Source: Dietzia natronolimnaea (lineage in GTDB: Bacteria; Actinomycetota; Actinomycetes; Mycobacteriales; Mycobacteriaceae). Taken from it: a stretch of 64,000 nucleotides of DNA. The notes beneath the pieces were generated by a model. That model searched no databases, had not been told where the DNA came from, and was given only the letters and a program-made list of their open reading frames with translations. The translations under genes and the position numbers were made by a program. Each line of letters begins with the position of its first letter. Position 1 is the stretch's first letter. Of this stretch, positions 40,806 through 50,050 are shown piece by piece. The DNA is taken from positions 62,001 to 126,000 of the forward strand of contig NZ_NTGA01000018.1 in NCBI RefSeq assembly GCF_002289575.1, in the 5' to 3' direction.

Positions 40806-41147
40806 ATGACCGCCCCCGCCTACGTGCTCGTCCGGAGCGACGACCTCCAGCTGACCCCAGAGCTCGGCGAGTACGTCCGTTCCGTCGACGCCTCGCTCAC
40901 GGCATACGGGGCCGAGATCCTCGTCCAGAACCTCCCGGCCCGAGTGCTGGAAGGGTCGTGGGGCGGTTTCGTCACCCTGCTGCGGTTCGCCGATCCCGCG
41001 TCCGCCGAGAGATGGTATGACTCCCCCGAGTACAGGGCCGTGCGCCACCTGAGGCAACAATCGTCGACCCCCACGGCGATCATCGTCGAGGGGGTCGCAC
41101 CGGGACACATATCGGCGGATCTGGCGGACATCTTCGGGCTGCGCTGA
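40806..41147 (+). CDS. DUF1330-family protein
   Basis: Small protein of 113 residues with the dimeric alpha/beta-barrel layout of DUF1330: AYVLVRSDDLQ, a central YGAEILVQNLPARVLEGSW, and FADPASAERWYDSPEYRAVRHLR. The family has no established reaction. It is divergent from rpiB with 78 bases between the starts. Confidence 0.82.
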   Translation: MTAPAYVLVRSDDLQLTPELGEYVRSVDASLTAYGAEILVQNLPARVLEGSWGGFVTLLRFADPASAERWYDSPEYRAVRHLRQQSSTPTAIIVEGVAPGHISADLADIFGLR

Positions 41148-41197
41148 GGTGTCTCCCACGGACGATCCGGGCCGTCACCGGCTGGCCATCGGGGCTC

Positions 41198-41722
41198 TCA
41201 CCGGCTCAGCGAGACCACCATCGTCCCCGGGGACGCGGCGTCCACGTCGACGAAGCCCATGTCGGCATATAGCCTCCTGGCGGGATTCCCCGCCTCGACG
41301 CTGAGGGACACCCGATCCAGACCCCGGTCCCGCGCGGCCTGCAAGGCTTCCCCGAGGAGCAGGGTTCCGACGCCTCTTCCGCGATACCCCGGCCAGACGC
41401 AGACGCTGAGCTCGGGAATCTCGTCCGCCACGTAGCCGTAACCGGGATCAGTGGCGTCGAGGAACAGCAACCACACCACCCCGACCGGGCGACCGGACAT
41501 CTCGGCCACCACCCCGAAGTCGCCTCGGTCGGGCCTGAGCGCGGTGTAGTGGGCCAGCGCGGGATCGGCCGCTACGTCGGACACGGTGACCCGCTCTCCA
41601 CCCGTCCAGTTGACGTTGAGCAGGGTGGCGTGAGCCAGGAGTTCGACATCGTCCGTCCCCAGTGGCCGGAGGTCCGCCACTCCTTCCGGGTCCACGAGGT
41701 CTGCCGTCGATCCGCCCGCCAT
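41198..41722 (-). CDS. GNAT-family N-acetyltransferase
   Basis: A 174-residue acetyltransferase. The acetyl-CoA-binding motif A is visible in LSVCVWPGYRGRGVGTLLLGEAL (G-Y-R-G-R-G-V-G). It is followed by the DRVSLSVEAGNPARRLYADMGF segment. The acceptor substrate is unknown. The ATG at 41722 is chosen because a longer frame would enter the neighbouring gene. It starts 11 bases past the stop of the DsbA-like gene, so the two are probably co-transcribed. Confidence 0.85.
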   Translation of the reverse strand: MAGGSTADLVDPEGVADLRPLGTDDVELLAHATLLNVNWTGGERVTVSDVAADPALAHYTALRPDRGDFGVVAEMSGRPVGVVWLLFLDATDPGYGYVADEIPELSVCVWPGYRGRGVGTLLLGEALQAARDRGLDRVSLSVEAGNPARRLYADMGFVDVDAASPGTMVVSLSR

Positions 41723-41732
41723 CGCTACCGCG

Positions 41733-42359
41733 TCAGTCGAACTGCGGGGCCTCGGTGCGGCTGCGCTTGAGCTCGAAGAAGTAGGGATATCCGGCGAGCA
41801 GGGCGGCGCCGTCGAAGACCTTCCCGGCGTCCTCGCCGCGCGGGATCCGAGTGAGGACGGGCCCGAAGAATGCCACGCCGTCAACGTGAACGACCGGGGT
41901 GCCGACCTCGTCGCCCACCGGGTCCATGCCGCGGTGGTGCGAGGCGCGCAACTCGTCGTCGTACTCATCCGTCGCCGCCGCGGCGGCGAGGCCCGCGTCC
42001 AGTCCGGCGGCCTGAAGCGCCTCGGTGATCACGGTGGGGTCCTCGATCCCCCGGCCCTGGTCGTGGATGCGGGTGCCGAGCTCGGTGTACAGCCTGCCCA
42101 GGACCTCCTGGCCGTGACGCTGTGCGGCGGCGATCGCCACGCGGACCGGGCCCCAGCCCCGGGTCATCAGCGCGGAGTACTCCTCGGGCAGGTCCCGGCC
42201 GTCGTTGAGGACGGACAGGCTCATCACGTTCCAGGTCAGATCGATGTCGCGGACCTTCTCCACCTCGAGGATCCAGCGGCTGGTGACCCACGCGAAGGGG
42301 CACAGGGGGTCGAACCAGAAGTCGACGGAACGGCGAGCGGTGGAATCGGAAGATGTCAT
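41733..42359 (-). CDS. DsbA-family oxidoreductase, Rv2466c-like, with CPFA active site
   Basis: Thioredoxin-fold protein of 208 residues closely resembling M. tuberculosis Rv2466c, a mycothiol-dependent reductase. Shared segments include [43 protein letters not shown] and the C-terminal PQFD. The active site here reads Cys20-Pro-Phe-Ala23 where Rv2466c has Cys-Pro-Trp-Cys, so the resolving Cys is absent. A monothiol mechanism with mycothiol would still be possible. It is divergent from pepN, the same order as in M. tuberculosis. Confidence 0.85.
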   Translation of the reverse strand: MTSSDSTARRSVDFWFDPLCPFAWVTSRWILEVEKVRDIDLTWNVMSLSVLNDGRDLPEEYSALMTRGWGPVRVAIAAAQRHGQEVLGRLYTELGTRIHDQGRGIEDPTVITEALQAAGLDAGLAAAAATDEYDDELRASHHRGMDPVGDEVGTPVVHVDGVAFFGPVLTRIPRGEDAGKVFDGAALLAGYPYFFELKRSRTEAPQFD

Positions 42360-42453
42360 GGCCCCATCCTCCTCGTCAGGGTCCCCGACTGCCACCCCGC
42401 CCCGGGTGGTAGGACTGGGGCCACCACCCCCGCCAGGAACCGAGGACCTCCCG

Positions 42454-45048
42454 ATGCGCTCGCTCAATCTCACCCGTTCCGACGCCGCCGCCAGGGCGGA
42501 GCTGCTCGACGTGGACACCTACGAGGTGGACCTGGACCTCACCGACGGCTCCGGTGGGCCGGGATCCGGGACGTTCCGGTCCCGCACGGTCGTCCGGTTC
42601 ACCTGCTCCCGCCCCGGGGCCCAGACGTTCATCGACCTGAGGTCGGCGCGGATCCGATCGGCGACGTTGAACGGACAGACCCTGGAGACCGGGCGCTATG
42701 ACGACGAGGTGGGGCTGACGCTGCCCGACCTGCAGGAGACCAACGAGCTCGTCGTGGACGCCGATCTGGCCTACACCTCGACCGGAGAGGGCCTGCACCG
42801 CATGGTCGATCCCGTGGACGGGGAGGTCTATCTCTACACGCAGTTCCAGACCGCCGACGCCAAGCGGGTGTTCGCCTGCTTCGACCAGCCCGACCTCAAG
42901 GCGCGCTACACGCTGACCGTCACGGCTCCCGCCGCCTGGGTCGTGGTGGCCAACACCCCGGCCGCCGAGTCCCCGGGCGAGTCGGGGGCGGTCGTTCATC
43001 GGTTCGAGCAGACGGAGGTCCTCTCGACCTACCTGGTGGCCCTGATCGCCGGCCCGTACCACGTGGCGGAGGACTCCTACACGGACGAGCACGGGACCAT
43101 CCCTCTACGACTGTTGTGTCGCCGGTCGCTCGCCGAGCACCTCGACGCCGACCGGCTGTTCGCCGAGACCAAGGAGGGCTTCGGGTTCTACCACCGCGAG
43201 TTCGGCATGCCGTACGCCTTCGGCAAGTACGACCAGATCTTCGTTCCCGAGTTCAACGCGGGCGCCATGGAGAACGCCGGGGCGGTGACCTTCCTCGAGG
43301 ACTACGTCTTCCGCTCCCGCGTCACCGGTTACCGCTACGAACGCCGCAACGAGACGATCCTGCACGAGATGGCCCACATGTGGTTCGGCGACCTGGTGAC
43401 CATGCGGTGGTGGGACGACCTGTGGCTCAACGAGTCGTTCGCGACCTTCGCCTCGGTCCTCGCCCAGGTCGACGTCACGCAGTACACCGACGCGTGGACC
43501 ACCTTCGCCAACGTGGAGAAGGCGTGGGCGTACCGGCAGGACCAACTGCCCTCGACCCACCCCGTCGCAGCCGACATGACGGACCTGGAGACGGTCGAGG
43601 CGAACTTCGACGGGATCACCTACGCCAAGGGCGCGTCCGTGCTCAAGCAGCTGGTGGCGTACGTGGGGCGCGAGCCGTTCCTGGCGGGTCTGCGCGCCTA
43701 CTTCTCCGAGCACGCCTTCGGCAACGCCGAGTTCGACGATCTCCTCCGCGCCCTCGAGGCGTCATCCGGTCGCGACCTGTCCGACTGGGCCGCCCAGTGG
43801 TTGCGGACGACCGGCATCAACCCGATCTCCGTGGAGGTGAGCACCCCCGCCGACGCCCCGGGGACGATCTCCGAACTGACCGTCGTCCAGGGGCCGGCCG
43901 CCCCCGGGGCCGGGGAACTGCGCACGCACCGCCTCGGGGTGGGTCTCTACAGCCGTGACGACTCGGGGGCTCTGGTCCGGACCGCGTTCGCAGAGTTGGA
44001 CGTCGACGCCGAGCGCACGACCGTCCCGGACATGGCCGGGCTCCCCCTGCCGGAGCTGATCCTGCCCAACGACGCAGACCTGACGTACTGCTCGGTGCGG
44101 CTCGACGAGCGCTCGCTCGACACAGTCCTGCGCTCGATCGAGGACGTGACGGATTCGCTCGCCCGCACCCTGTGCTGGTCCGCGCTGTGGGAGATGACCC
44201 GCGAGGCCCGGATGCCGGCTCGACGGTTCGTCGAGGTGGTCACCCGCGCGGCCCCGCGAGAGCCCCACATCGGAGTGGTCCAGCGCGTGCTCGCCCAGGC
44301 GCAGACCGCGCTGGCGAGGTACGCCGACCCGGACTGGGCGGCCGCCACCGGCTGGCCCGAGTTCTCCGCCGCGATGCTCACGGCGGCCCGGGACGCGGAG
44401 GCGGGATCCGACCACCAGCTGGCATTCCTCACCGCGCTGTGCAGTTGCCCGGTGGGTGCCGACGAGGCGCGCGTTCTCGCGTGCCTCCTCGACGCGGGCC
44501 CGGACGAGGCGGGCCTGCCCGGCGTGACCCTGGACACCGACCTCCGGTGGACCGTCCTCACCGCGCTCGTGGCCGCCGGCGCGGAGACCACCGACCGGAT
44601 CGACGAGGAGCTGGCGGCCGATGACACCGCCGGAGGCGCCCGGCGGGCGGCCACCGCCCGCGCCGCCAGGCCCACCGTCGGCGCCAAGGAAGAGGCCGAG
44701 ACGCTGCTCACCGCCACCGGGGACGACGCACCGAGCAACGCGCTGGTGCGTGCCACCCTGCTGGGCGTCGACCTGCCGGGCCAGGAGCACCTGCTCACCG
44801 GCCTCTGCGAGCGCTACCTGGACGACGTGACCGCACTGTGGAAGGCACGCTCCGGCGACCTGGCCAAGACCGTCGCCGCCGGGTTGTTCCCCGCGTGGTC
44901 GGTGGACGCCGAGACCGTGGCCCGCTTCGACGCCGTGATCGCGGACGCCTCATACCCGGCCGGCCTGCGCCGGATCCTCGCCGAGCAGAACGCGGACCTC
45001 ACCCGCGCTCTCGAGGCCCGCGCCGTGGATGCGGCGGCCGCCGGCTGA
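42454..45048 (+). CDS. pepN: Aminopeptidase N
   Basis: M1-family zinc metallopeptidase of 864 residues. The exopeptidase motif is in NAGAMENAG. The zinc site is [10 protein letters not shown] with the third ligand Glu in LWLNESFA 18 residues on. The C-terminal half is a long helical domain. The ATG at 42454 (MRSLNLTR) follows GAGGA, and gives the length of mycobacterial PepN; an upstream frame overlaps the divergent gene. Confidence 0.95.
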   Translation: MRSLNLTRSDAAARAELLDVDTYEVDLDLTDGSGGPGSGTFRSRTVVRFTCSRPGAQTFIDLRSARIRSATLNGQTLETGRYDDEVGLTLPDLQETNELVVDADLAYTSTGEGLHRMVDPVDGEVYLYTQFQTADAKRVFACFDQPDLKARYTLTVTAPAAWVVVANTPAAESPGESGAVVHRFEQTEVLSTYLVALIAGPYHVAEDSYTDEHGTIPLRLLCRRSLAEHLDADRLFAETKEGFGFYHREFGMPYAFGKYDQIFVPEFNAGAMENAGAVTFLEDYVFRSRVTGYRYERRNETILHEMAHMWFGDLVTMRWWDDLWLNESFATFASVLAQVDVTQYTDAWTTFANVEKAWAYRQDQLPSTHPVAADMTDLETVEANFDGITYAKGASVLKQLVAYVGREPFLAGLRAYFSEHAFGNAEFDDLLRALEASSGRDLSDWAAQWLRTTGINPISVEVSTPADAPGTISELTVVQGPAAPGAGELRTHRLGVGLYSRDDSGALVRTAFAELDVDAERTTVPDMAGLPLPELILPNDADLTYCSVRLDERSLDTVLRSIEDVTDSLARTLCWSALWEMTREARMPARRFVEVVTRAAPREPHIGVVQRVLAQAQTALARYADPDWAAATGWPEFSAAMLTAARDAEAGSDHQLAFLTALCSCPVGADEARVLACLLDAGPDEAGLPGVTLDTDLRWTVLTALVAAGAETTDRIDEELAADDTAGGARRAATARAARPTVGAKEEAETLLTATGDDAPSNALVRATLLGVDLPGQEHLLTGLCERYLDDVTALWKARSGDLAKTVAAGLFPAWSVDAETVARFDAVIADASYPAGLRRILAEQNADLTRALEARAVDAAAAG

Positions 45049-45095
45049 GCCGGGGACCAACAGCTGAGGTCGAGGCGGCGCCCCGATGTCATGGC

Positions 45096-45150
45096 TTGAC
45101 CTGCACCCCATCTTGGAGTGATGATTTCGTCAGTAATGACGGAATCGACT
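45096..45150 (+). promoter_or_regulatory. P450 promoter with TetR-type operator boxes
   Basis: TTGACC (45096-45101) is followed after exactly 17 bases by the box TGATGATTTCGTCA (45119-45132), which covers the -10 position. A weaker box, TGACGGAATCGACT, lies at 45137-45150. The first box matches the perfect palindrome TGACGATATCGTCA found before the dioxygenase gene at 12 of 14 positions. The layout predicts repression by the TetR encoded at 48149-48787. Confidence 0.6.
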
Positions 45151-45195
45151 CGCGGCACGCATGCCAGTGCGACTCGCGACACCAGGACGGGGCCG

Positions 45196-46392
45196 ATGAC
45201 GGATCGACGCACTGCACACCGGACGGCCACACACCGCGGGGCGCCGGTGGTTGACGTCGATCTGTACGGCGATGAGGTGATCGACAGACCGCACGAGGTG
45301 TATAGCCGAATCCGGGACGCGGGCCCCGTCGTCTGGCTCCCGCGTCATCGGATGTTCGCGGTCGGCCGGTTCGACGACGTGCGGCTGGCCCTGCGCGACG
45401 ACGCGACTTTCCGCAGTGGCAGAGGCGTGGCCGCCAACCCGGTCGCCAACACTCTCGGGCACTACACCACGCTCGCGAGTGACGACGCCACGCACATGAA
45501 CCGCCGGATGATCCTCATGCAATCGCTGACCTCGCGGGCGATACGCCCCTCGCTGCCCACGCTCGAGAAGGAGGCCGCGGATACCGTCGACCGACTGTTG
45601 GCGCAAGATCACTTCGACGGCATCGCGGATTTCGCGACCCGCCTGCCGGTGCAGGCGGTCGCCGAACTGGTCGGTGTAAAAGTGACCCCGGAGCAGATGC
45701 TGAACTGGGGCCAGTCGACGTTCGACGGGCTCGGTTCGGCGAATCGGCGAGCGCGGGGCTCCCTACGCGGATCGCTCGGCTTGTTCCTCTACACGTTGGC
45801 GGTCGGCCGCCGGAACGTGACACCCGGCGGGTGGGCGTCGACGGTCCTTGATGCCGCGGACCGGGGAGAGATCGGTCGAGTCGAGGCCAAGAACATGATC
45901 ATCGACTTCGTTGCACCGAGTCTGGACACCACGATCCTGTCGACCGGCCAACTTCTCTGGAGCCTGGGGACGACTCCCGGGCTGTGGGAACGGCTGCGAC
46001 GGGACCCGGACCTGATCCCGACCGCGGTGGTGGAGGCAGTGCGGATTGCCTCACCGGTACGGTCGTTCACTCGATCCGTCGCAGCGCATACCGAGTTCGG
46101 TGGGGTCCAGCTGCGCCCGAGGGACCGTGTCGCGGTGGTGTTCGCCGCCGCGAACAGCGACGAGCGGCACTTCCACCACCCCGAGAGATTCTCGCTGGAG
46201 TGGCGAGGGAGCAATGTCGGATGGGGGCACGGCGTGCACACCTGCGTCGGCATGCAACTGGCGAAGTTGGAGATGCAGACCTTGCTGCGGGCGATGGTCG
46301 CGCGCGTCTCGTCCATCGAGGTCAGCGAACCCGAATTGCTGCGCAACAACTGCCTTCAGGGCTTCGAGTCCTTCCGGGCCTCGTTCCGCTGA
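45196..46392 (+). CDS. Cytochrome P450
   Basis: Soluble bacterial P450 of 398 residues. The haem loop is GWGHGVHTCVG with Cys350; a Trp stands where the F of FxxGxHxCxG is usual. The I-helix has APSLDTT and the K-helix ExxR is in EAVR. The ATG at 45196 is preferred to starts at 45118-45136 because those lie on the predicted promoter and operator. Electrons probably come from the FprB-like protein encoded 55 bases downstream. The substrate is unknown; the neighbouring aromatic genes suggest hydroxylation or O-demethylation of an aromatic compound. Confidence 0.85.
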   Translation: MTDRRTAHRTATHRGAPVVDVDLYGDEVIDRPHEVYSRIRDAGPVVWLPRHRMFAVGRFDDVRLALRDDATFRSGRGVAANPVANTLGHYTTLASDDATHMNRRMILMQSLTSRAIRPSLPTLEKEAADTVDRLLAQDHFDGIADFATRLPVQAVAELVGVKVTPEQMLNWGQSTFDGLGSANRRARGSLRGSLGLFLYTLAVGRRNVTPGGWASTVLDAADRGEIGRVEAKNMIIDFVAPSLDTTILSTGQLLWSLGTTPGLWERLRRDPDLIPTAVVEAVRIASPVRSFTRSVAAHTEFGGVQLRPRDRVAVVFAAANSDERHFHHPERFSLEWRGSNVGWGHGVHTCVGMQLAKLEMQTLLRAMVARVSSIEVSEPELLRNNCLQGFESFRASFR

Positions 46393-46447
46393 GTGAACGC
46401 CGTCCGCCACCAGCGGGCGGTTCGTGACGATCCAAGGAGGATCCCCG

Positions 46448-48112
46448 GTGGCCCATGTCATCACGCGGCCGTGCTGTAACGACGCGAGCTGCGTCACGGT
46501 CTGCCCGGTGAACTGCATTCATCCCACACCCGGGACACCCGACTTCGCTCGGGCGGAGATGCTACATATCGACCCGGTCGCCTGCATCGACTGCGGGGCG
46601 TGCGTGGACGAGTGTCCCGTCGACGCCATCGTCCCGGACGACCTCCTGCCGCCGGACTCAGTCTTCCCCGAGATGAACGCCGACTATTTTGAGGGACGCG
46701 AGGTCGTCCGATCATGGACCCCGCCTCGCCCCGCACGCGCCTCCGGCCCCGGCGCCCTCCGGGTGGCGGTCATCGGAGCCGGGCCGGCAGCCTTCTATAC
46801 GTCGGGCGAACTGTTGCGGCACAGCGGCGTCACGGTCGACATGTTCGACCGCCTCCCCACCCCCTATGGTCTGGTGCGCGCTGGTGTCGCCCCGGATCAC
46901 GCAGCGACCAAGGGCGTCGAGCGGACGTTCTCGGCAACCGCCTCTCGCGAGGCGTTCCGGTACTTCCTCAACGTCGAGGTGGGAGTCGACGTCACTTTGG
47001 ACGAACTCCGCGCCAGGTATCACGCGGTGATCGTCGCCACCGGGGCGGCCGCTGATCGTTCTCTGAACATATCCGGCGAGGACCTACCCGGATCACTCGC
47101 CGCCACGAGTTTCGTGGCCTGGTACAACGGCCACCCTGACCATGCCGACGACGCCATCGACCTCAGCGGCGAGTCCGTCGTCATCGTGGGCAACGGCAAC
47201 GTGGCCCTCGATGCGGCACGGATCCTCGTGACAGACCCTGATGAGCTGGCGCGCACCGATATCGCCGATCACGCGCTCCGGGCTCTTCGAGAATCGCAGG
47301 TGCGACAGGTGACGATCCTGGGTAGACGCGGTCCGGCTCACGCCGCGTACACCAACTCCGAATTCCAGGCATTCGCCTCGCTCTCCGGCGTGGACGTGGT
47401 CGTGGACCCGGCTGACCTCGTTCTCGACCCCCAGACCCACCGGGACGAGCAGGCGCGAACGCTCGACCCGACGACCGCCACCAAGTTGAGCCTCGCCCGC
47501 CGCTACGCGGCCCGCCCGCCGACGGGTGCGGCACGCACGGTCGCGTTCCGCTACCTGTCCTCCCCCGCTGCCATCCTCGGTGACCACAACGGCGTGTCAG
47601 GAGTGCGGGTCTCGCGCATGGCGTACAGCACCGACGGCACCGGTCGCGTCGTCCCGACAGGACCGGAGACGACCGAACCCGCGTCCATGGTGATCCGGTC
47701 GATCGGGTATCGCGCAGATCCATTTCCCGGCCTTCCGTTCGACACCGGCGCAAGCGTCATCCCCAACGAAGGCGGTCGCGTCACCGAGGACGGATCCCCG
47801 ATTGTCGGCGTCTACGTCGCAGGGTGGATCAAGCGCGGCGCGCGGGGCGGGATCGGCACCAACAGGCAATGCGGTCTTCAGACCGCCGGGGCCGTCATCG
47901 CCGATTGGACTCACGATCGCCTTCCGCCGCCGGCGATCGATGACGACGACATCGGCGCTCTCATCGGCGAGCGCCATGGCCACCGGGTCGACGCGGCCGG
48001 ATGGGCCGCGATCGACGACCACGAAAGGGCGGCCGGGCGGGCCGACGGTCGCCGCCGACACAAACTGGTGTCGATCGACGAGATGGTGCAGGTCGCAGCC
48101 ACCGCTATCTGA
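46448..48112 (+). CDS. fprB: Ferredoxin / ferredoxin-NADP reductase fusion (FprB type)
   Basis: A 554-residue flavoprotein. Residues 1-70 are a bacterial-type ferredoxin (CCNDASCVTVCPVNC, then CIDCGACVDECP). The rest is an adrenodoxin-reductase-like FAD/NADP part: AVIGAGPAAFYTSGELL, RLPTPYGLVRAGVAPDH, VIVGNGNVALDAARIL and YVAGWIKRGARGGIGTN. This is the architecture of mycobacterial FprB. The GTG at 46448 is set by a perfect AAGGAGGA eight bases ahead. Being next to the P450, it may supply electrons directly through its own ferredoxin domain. Confidence 0.9.
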   Translation: MAHVITRPCCNDASCVTVCPVNCIHPTPGTPDFARAEMLHIDPVACIDCGACVDECPVDAIVPDDLLPPDSVFPEMNADYFEGREVVRSWTPPRPARASGPGALRVAVIGAGPAAFYTSGELLRHSGVTVDMFDRLPTPYGLVRAGVAPDHAATKGVERTFSATASREAFRYFLNVEVGVDVTLDELRARYHAVIVATGAAADRSLNISGEDLPGSLAATSFVAWYNGHPDHADDAIDLSGESVVIVGNGNVALDAARILVTDPDELARTDIADHALRALRESQVRQVTILGRRGPAHAAYTNSEFQAFASLSGVDVVVDPADLVLDPQTHRDEQARTLDPTTATKLSLARRYAARPPTGAARTVAFRYLSSPAAILGDHNGVSGVRVSRMAYSTDGTGRVVPTGPETTEPASMVIRSIGYRADPFPGLPFDTGASVIPNEGGRVTEDGSPIVGVYVAGWIKRGARGGIGTNRQCGLQTAGAVIADWTHDRLPPPAIDDDDIGALIGERHGHRVDAAGWAAIDDHERAAGRADGRRRHKLVSIDEMVQVAATAI

Positions 48113-48148
48113 CAAACCCGGACGCCACGCCCGGGATGGCCAGCGAGA

Positions 48149-48787
48149 TCAGTCCCAGGCCGGCAGTGGTAGAGAAATGAGCGCTGCAGCCTCGTCCTCA
48201 CTGACGCCCAACGCACGCAGAACATGAGCCGTCACGGTATCGGTCGTGGCCCCGTCGTCCCGCGCGGGCTGATCGTGGAGCAGCAGCGCCAGCGTCAAGG
48301 TCGCCCCAGCGACGACGGCCAGCGCCGCGTCGATATCGGTGGCGACGAACCGTCCGGCAGAGATCGCCGCCTCGACATCACGACGAGCGCGGGGTAGCAG
48401 TCCCGAGTCGTCCGCGGAGAGTACCGACAGTCCGTAGTTGACGACGACTCTGCTCAACTCGGGATACCTGCGGTGCAGCCGGCCGGTCAGGCGGAAGCTC
48501 TGGGTGAACGCCTGCGCCGGATCGTCCACGCCGTCGGTGAGGTCGTCCAGCAGTTCGCCGTGGTCCTCGACGACGGCCAGCACCGCCGCCTCGAACAGCT
48601 CTTCCTTGGTCGAGAAGTGGTTGTAGAACGAGCCGTTGCCGACATCGGCCAGCGACGTGATGTCGAGCACCGAGACCGCGGTCCGCCCCTGCGCCATGAG
48701 CTGCTGGGCGGCACCGATGAGGGACCGCCGGGTCTGGGCTTTGCGCCTCTGGGCCCGCGTGAGAGTGCCCGGATCAGCCTGGGCCAT
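48149..48787 (-). CDS. TetR-family repressor
   Basis: Protein of 212 residues with an N-terminal TetR helix-turn-helix (about residues 20-65; LIGAAQQLMAQGRTAVSVLDITSLADVGNGSFYNHF as one region). The helical ligand-binding part is variable. It is divergent from the extradiol dioxygenase gene and convergent with fprB. Two boxes of the motif TGACGATATCGTCA lie in the divergent gap, one near its own start, which suggests autoregulation. The inducer is unknown. Confidence 0.88.
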   Translation of the reverse strand: MAQADPGTLTRAQRRKAQTRRSLIGAAQQLMAQGRTAVSVLDITSLADVGNGSFYNHFSTKEELFEAAVLAVVEDHGELLDDLTDGVDDPAQAFTQSFRLTGRLHRRYPELSRVVVNYGLSVLSADDSGLLPRARRDVEAAISAGRFVATDIDAALAVVAGATLTLALLLHDQPARDDGATTDTVTAHVLRALGVSEDEAAALISLPLPAWD

Positions 48788-48832
48788 CGCAATCTCCTTT
48801 CACGACGGCTCACATGGTCCCATACCCAACAA

Positions 48833-48889
48833 TGACGAAATCGCCAGATGACTTGACTGACGCATGCGGCGCATATGACGATATCGTCA
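48833..48889. promoter_or_regulatory. TetR operators and promoter of the dioxygenase operon
   Basis: A perfect 14-bp palindrome TGACGATATCGTCA (48876-48889) lies exactly 17 bases after TTGACT (48853-48858), again on the -10 position. A second box TGACGAAATCGCCA (48833-48846, 12 of 14 matching) is closer to the TetR gene. The arrangement mirrors the P450 promoter at 45096-45132. Confidence 0.7.
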
Positions 48890-48910
48890 ATCAATACGAC
48901 GGGAGCCGAG

Positions 48911-50050
48911 ATGACGGTCAGCCACGACGTGCACGAGGGGCTGCACGCCGACGAGGGCGCCCTGCCCGGCGAGCACCCCGGACGCCGGACGAACCCGGTG
49001 GTGAAGGTCCACGACATCGCCTGGCTGGAGTTCGACAAGCCCGATCTCACGCGCACCGCGGCGTTCGCGGTGGACTTCGGTTTCACTCCCACCTTCCAGA
49101 CACCCGATGAGCTGCATCTCCGGGGCGCCCTGCCGGGACCGCCCTGCGTCATCGTCCGTCGCGCCCCGCGCACCGCCTTCACCGCCGCGGCCTTCCGCGC
49201 GGCCGACTCCGCCGACGTCCACACTCTGGCCTCGGAGTGGGGGCGACCAGTGGAGCCTCTCGGCGACGCGCTGGGCGGGCACGCGGTGACCACCCGGGAT
49301 CCGAGCGGATGTCGCGTTCGAGTGGTCTCGGGAGTGACCGAATGGCCTGCGCTGCCCCTGCAGAGGGTGCGCAACCCGTTCAACTTCGAGGCCCACCGCA
49401 CCCGGGTCAACAGCACCCAACGGCCCCCGCGCGCGCCTGCACTCGTCGAGAGGCTCGGCCACGTGGTGCTCTCGTCGACGCGCTACCTGGCGTCACTCAA
49501 CTGGTACCTGCACAACCTGGGAATGATCGTCAGCGACTTCCTCTACTACCCGGGACAGCGTGAACGCGGGCCCGTGATGAGCTTCATCCGGTGTGACCGT
49601 GGCGGCGAGGTGGCCGACCACCACACCCTGGCCCTGACACTCGGCCCCGCCGACCGCTACGTCCATTCCGCGTATCAGGTCTGCGATCTCGACGCCCTGG
49701 CCGCCGGCAGCGAGTATCTACTCGACCGGGGATACGACCACTCGTGGGGCCTGGGTCGCCACATCCAGGGCAGCCAGCTCTTCGACTACTGGCGCGATCC
49801 GGATGGGTTCCTGGTGGAGCACTTCACCGACGGGGACCACTTCGACAGCACTGTCGCCGCCGGGTGGGCCCCGATGACGGCCTCAGGTCTCAACCAGTGG
49901 GGCCCGCCGGCCACCGCAGACTTCCTGGGCATCAAGCCCGGCCGCGCCGCACTGCGCGAGTTCACCTCGATCCTCACGTCACTGCGCGAGTCCGACAACG
50001 AGTTCGACGTCCAACGCCTCTTCGGCCTGATGAAAGTAGCCCGCACATGA
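48911..50050 (+). CDS. Extradiol ring-cleavage dioxygenase (VOC family, type I)
   Basis: Two-domain vicinal-oxygen-chelate protein of 379 residues. The C-terminal domain has the likely iron ligands: His in RLGHVVLSS, His in YVHSAYQV and Glu in GFLVEHF, plus HHTLALTL. This pattern is seen in catecholic dioxygenases such as 2,3-dihydroxybiphenyl dioxygenase. The ATG at 48911 with GGGAG ahead is preferred because an in-frame ATG at 48875 lies on the operator. It overlaps the FAH gene (ATGA). The exact catechol substrate is unknown. Confidence 0.82.
   Translation: MTVSHDVHEGLHADEGALPGEHPGRRTNPVVKVHDIAWLEFDKPDLTRTAAFAVDFGFTPTFQTPDELHLRGALPGPPCVIVRRAPRTAFTAAAFRAADSADVHTLASEWGRPVEPLGDALGGHAVTTRDPSGCRVRVVSGVTEWPALPLQRVRNPFNFEAHRTRVNSTQRPPRAPALVERLGHVVLSSTRYLASLNWYLHNLGMIVSDFLYYPGQRERGPVMSFIRCDRGGEVADHHTLALTLGPADRYVHSAYQVCDLDALAAGSEYLLDRGYDHSWGLGRHIQGSQLFDYWRDPDGFLVEHFTDGDHFDSTVAAGWAPMTASGLNQWGPPATADFLGIKPGRAALREFTSILTSLRESDNEFDVQRLFGLMKVART

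Noticed and set aside
45118-45195. Earlier starts for the P450 gene
   Set aside because: They fall on the predicted -10 element and operator, and have poorer ribosome-binding context relative to a plausible transcription start.
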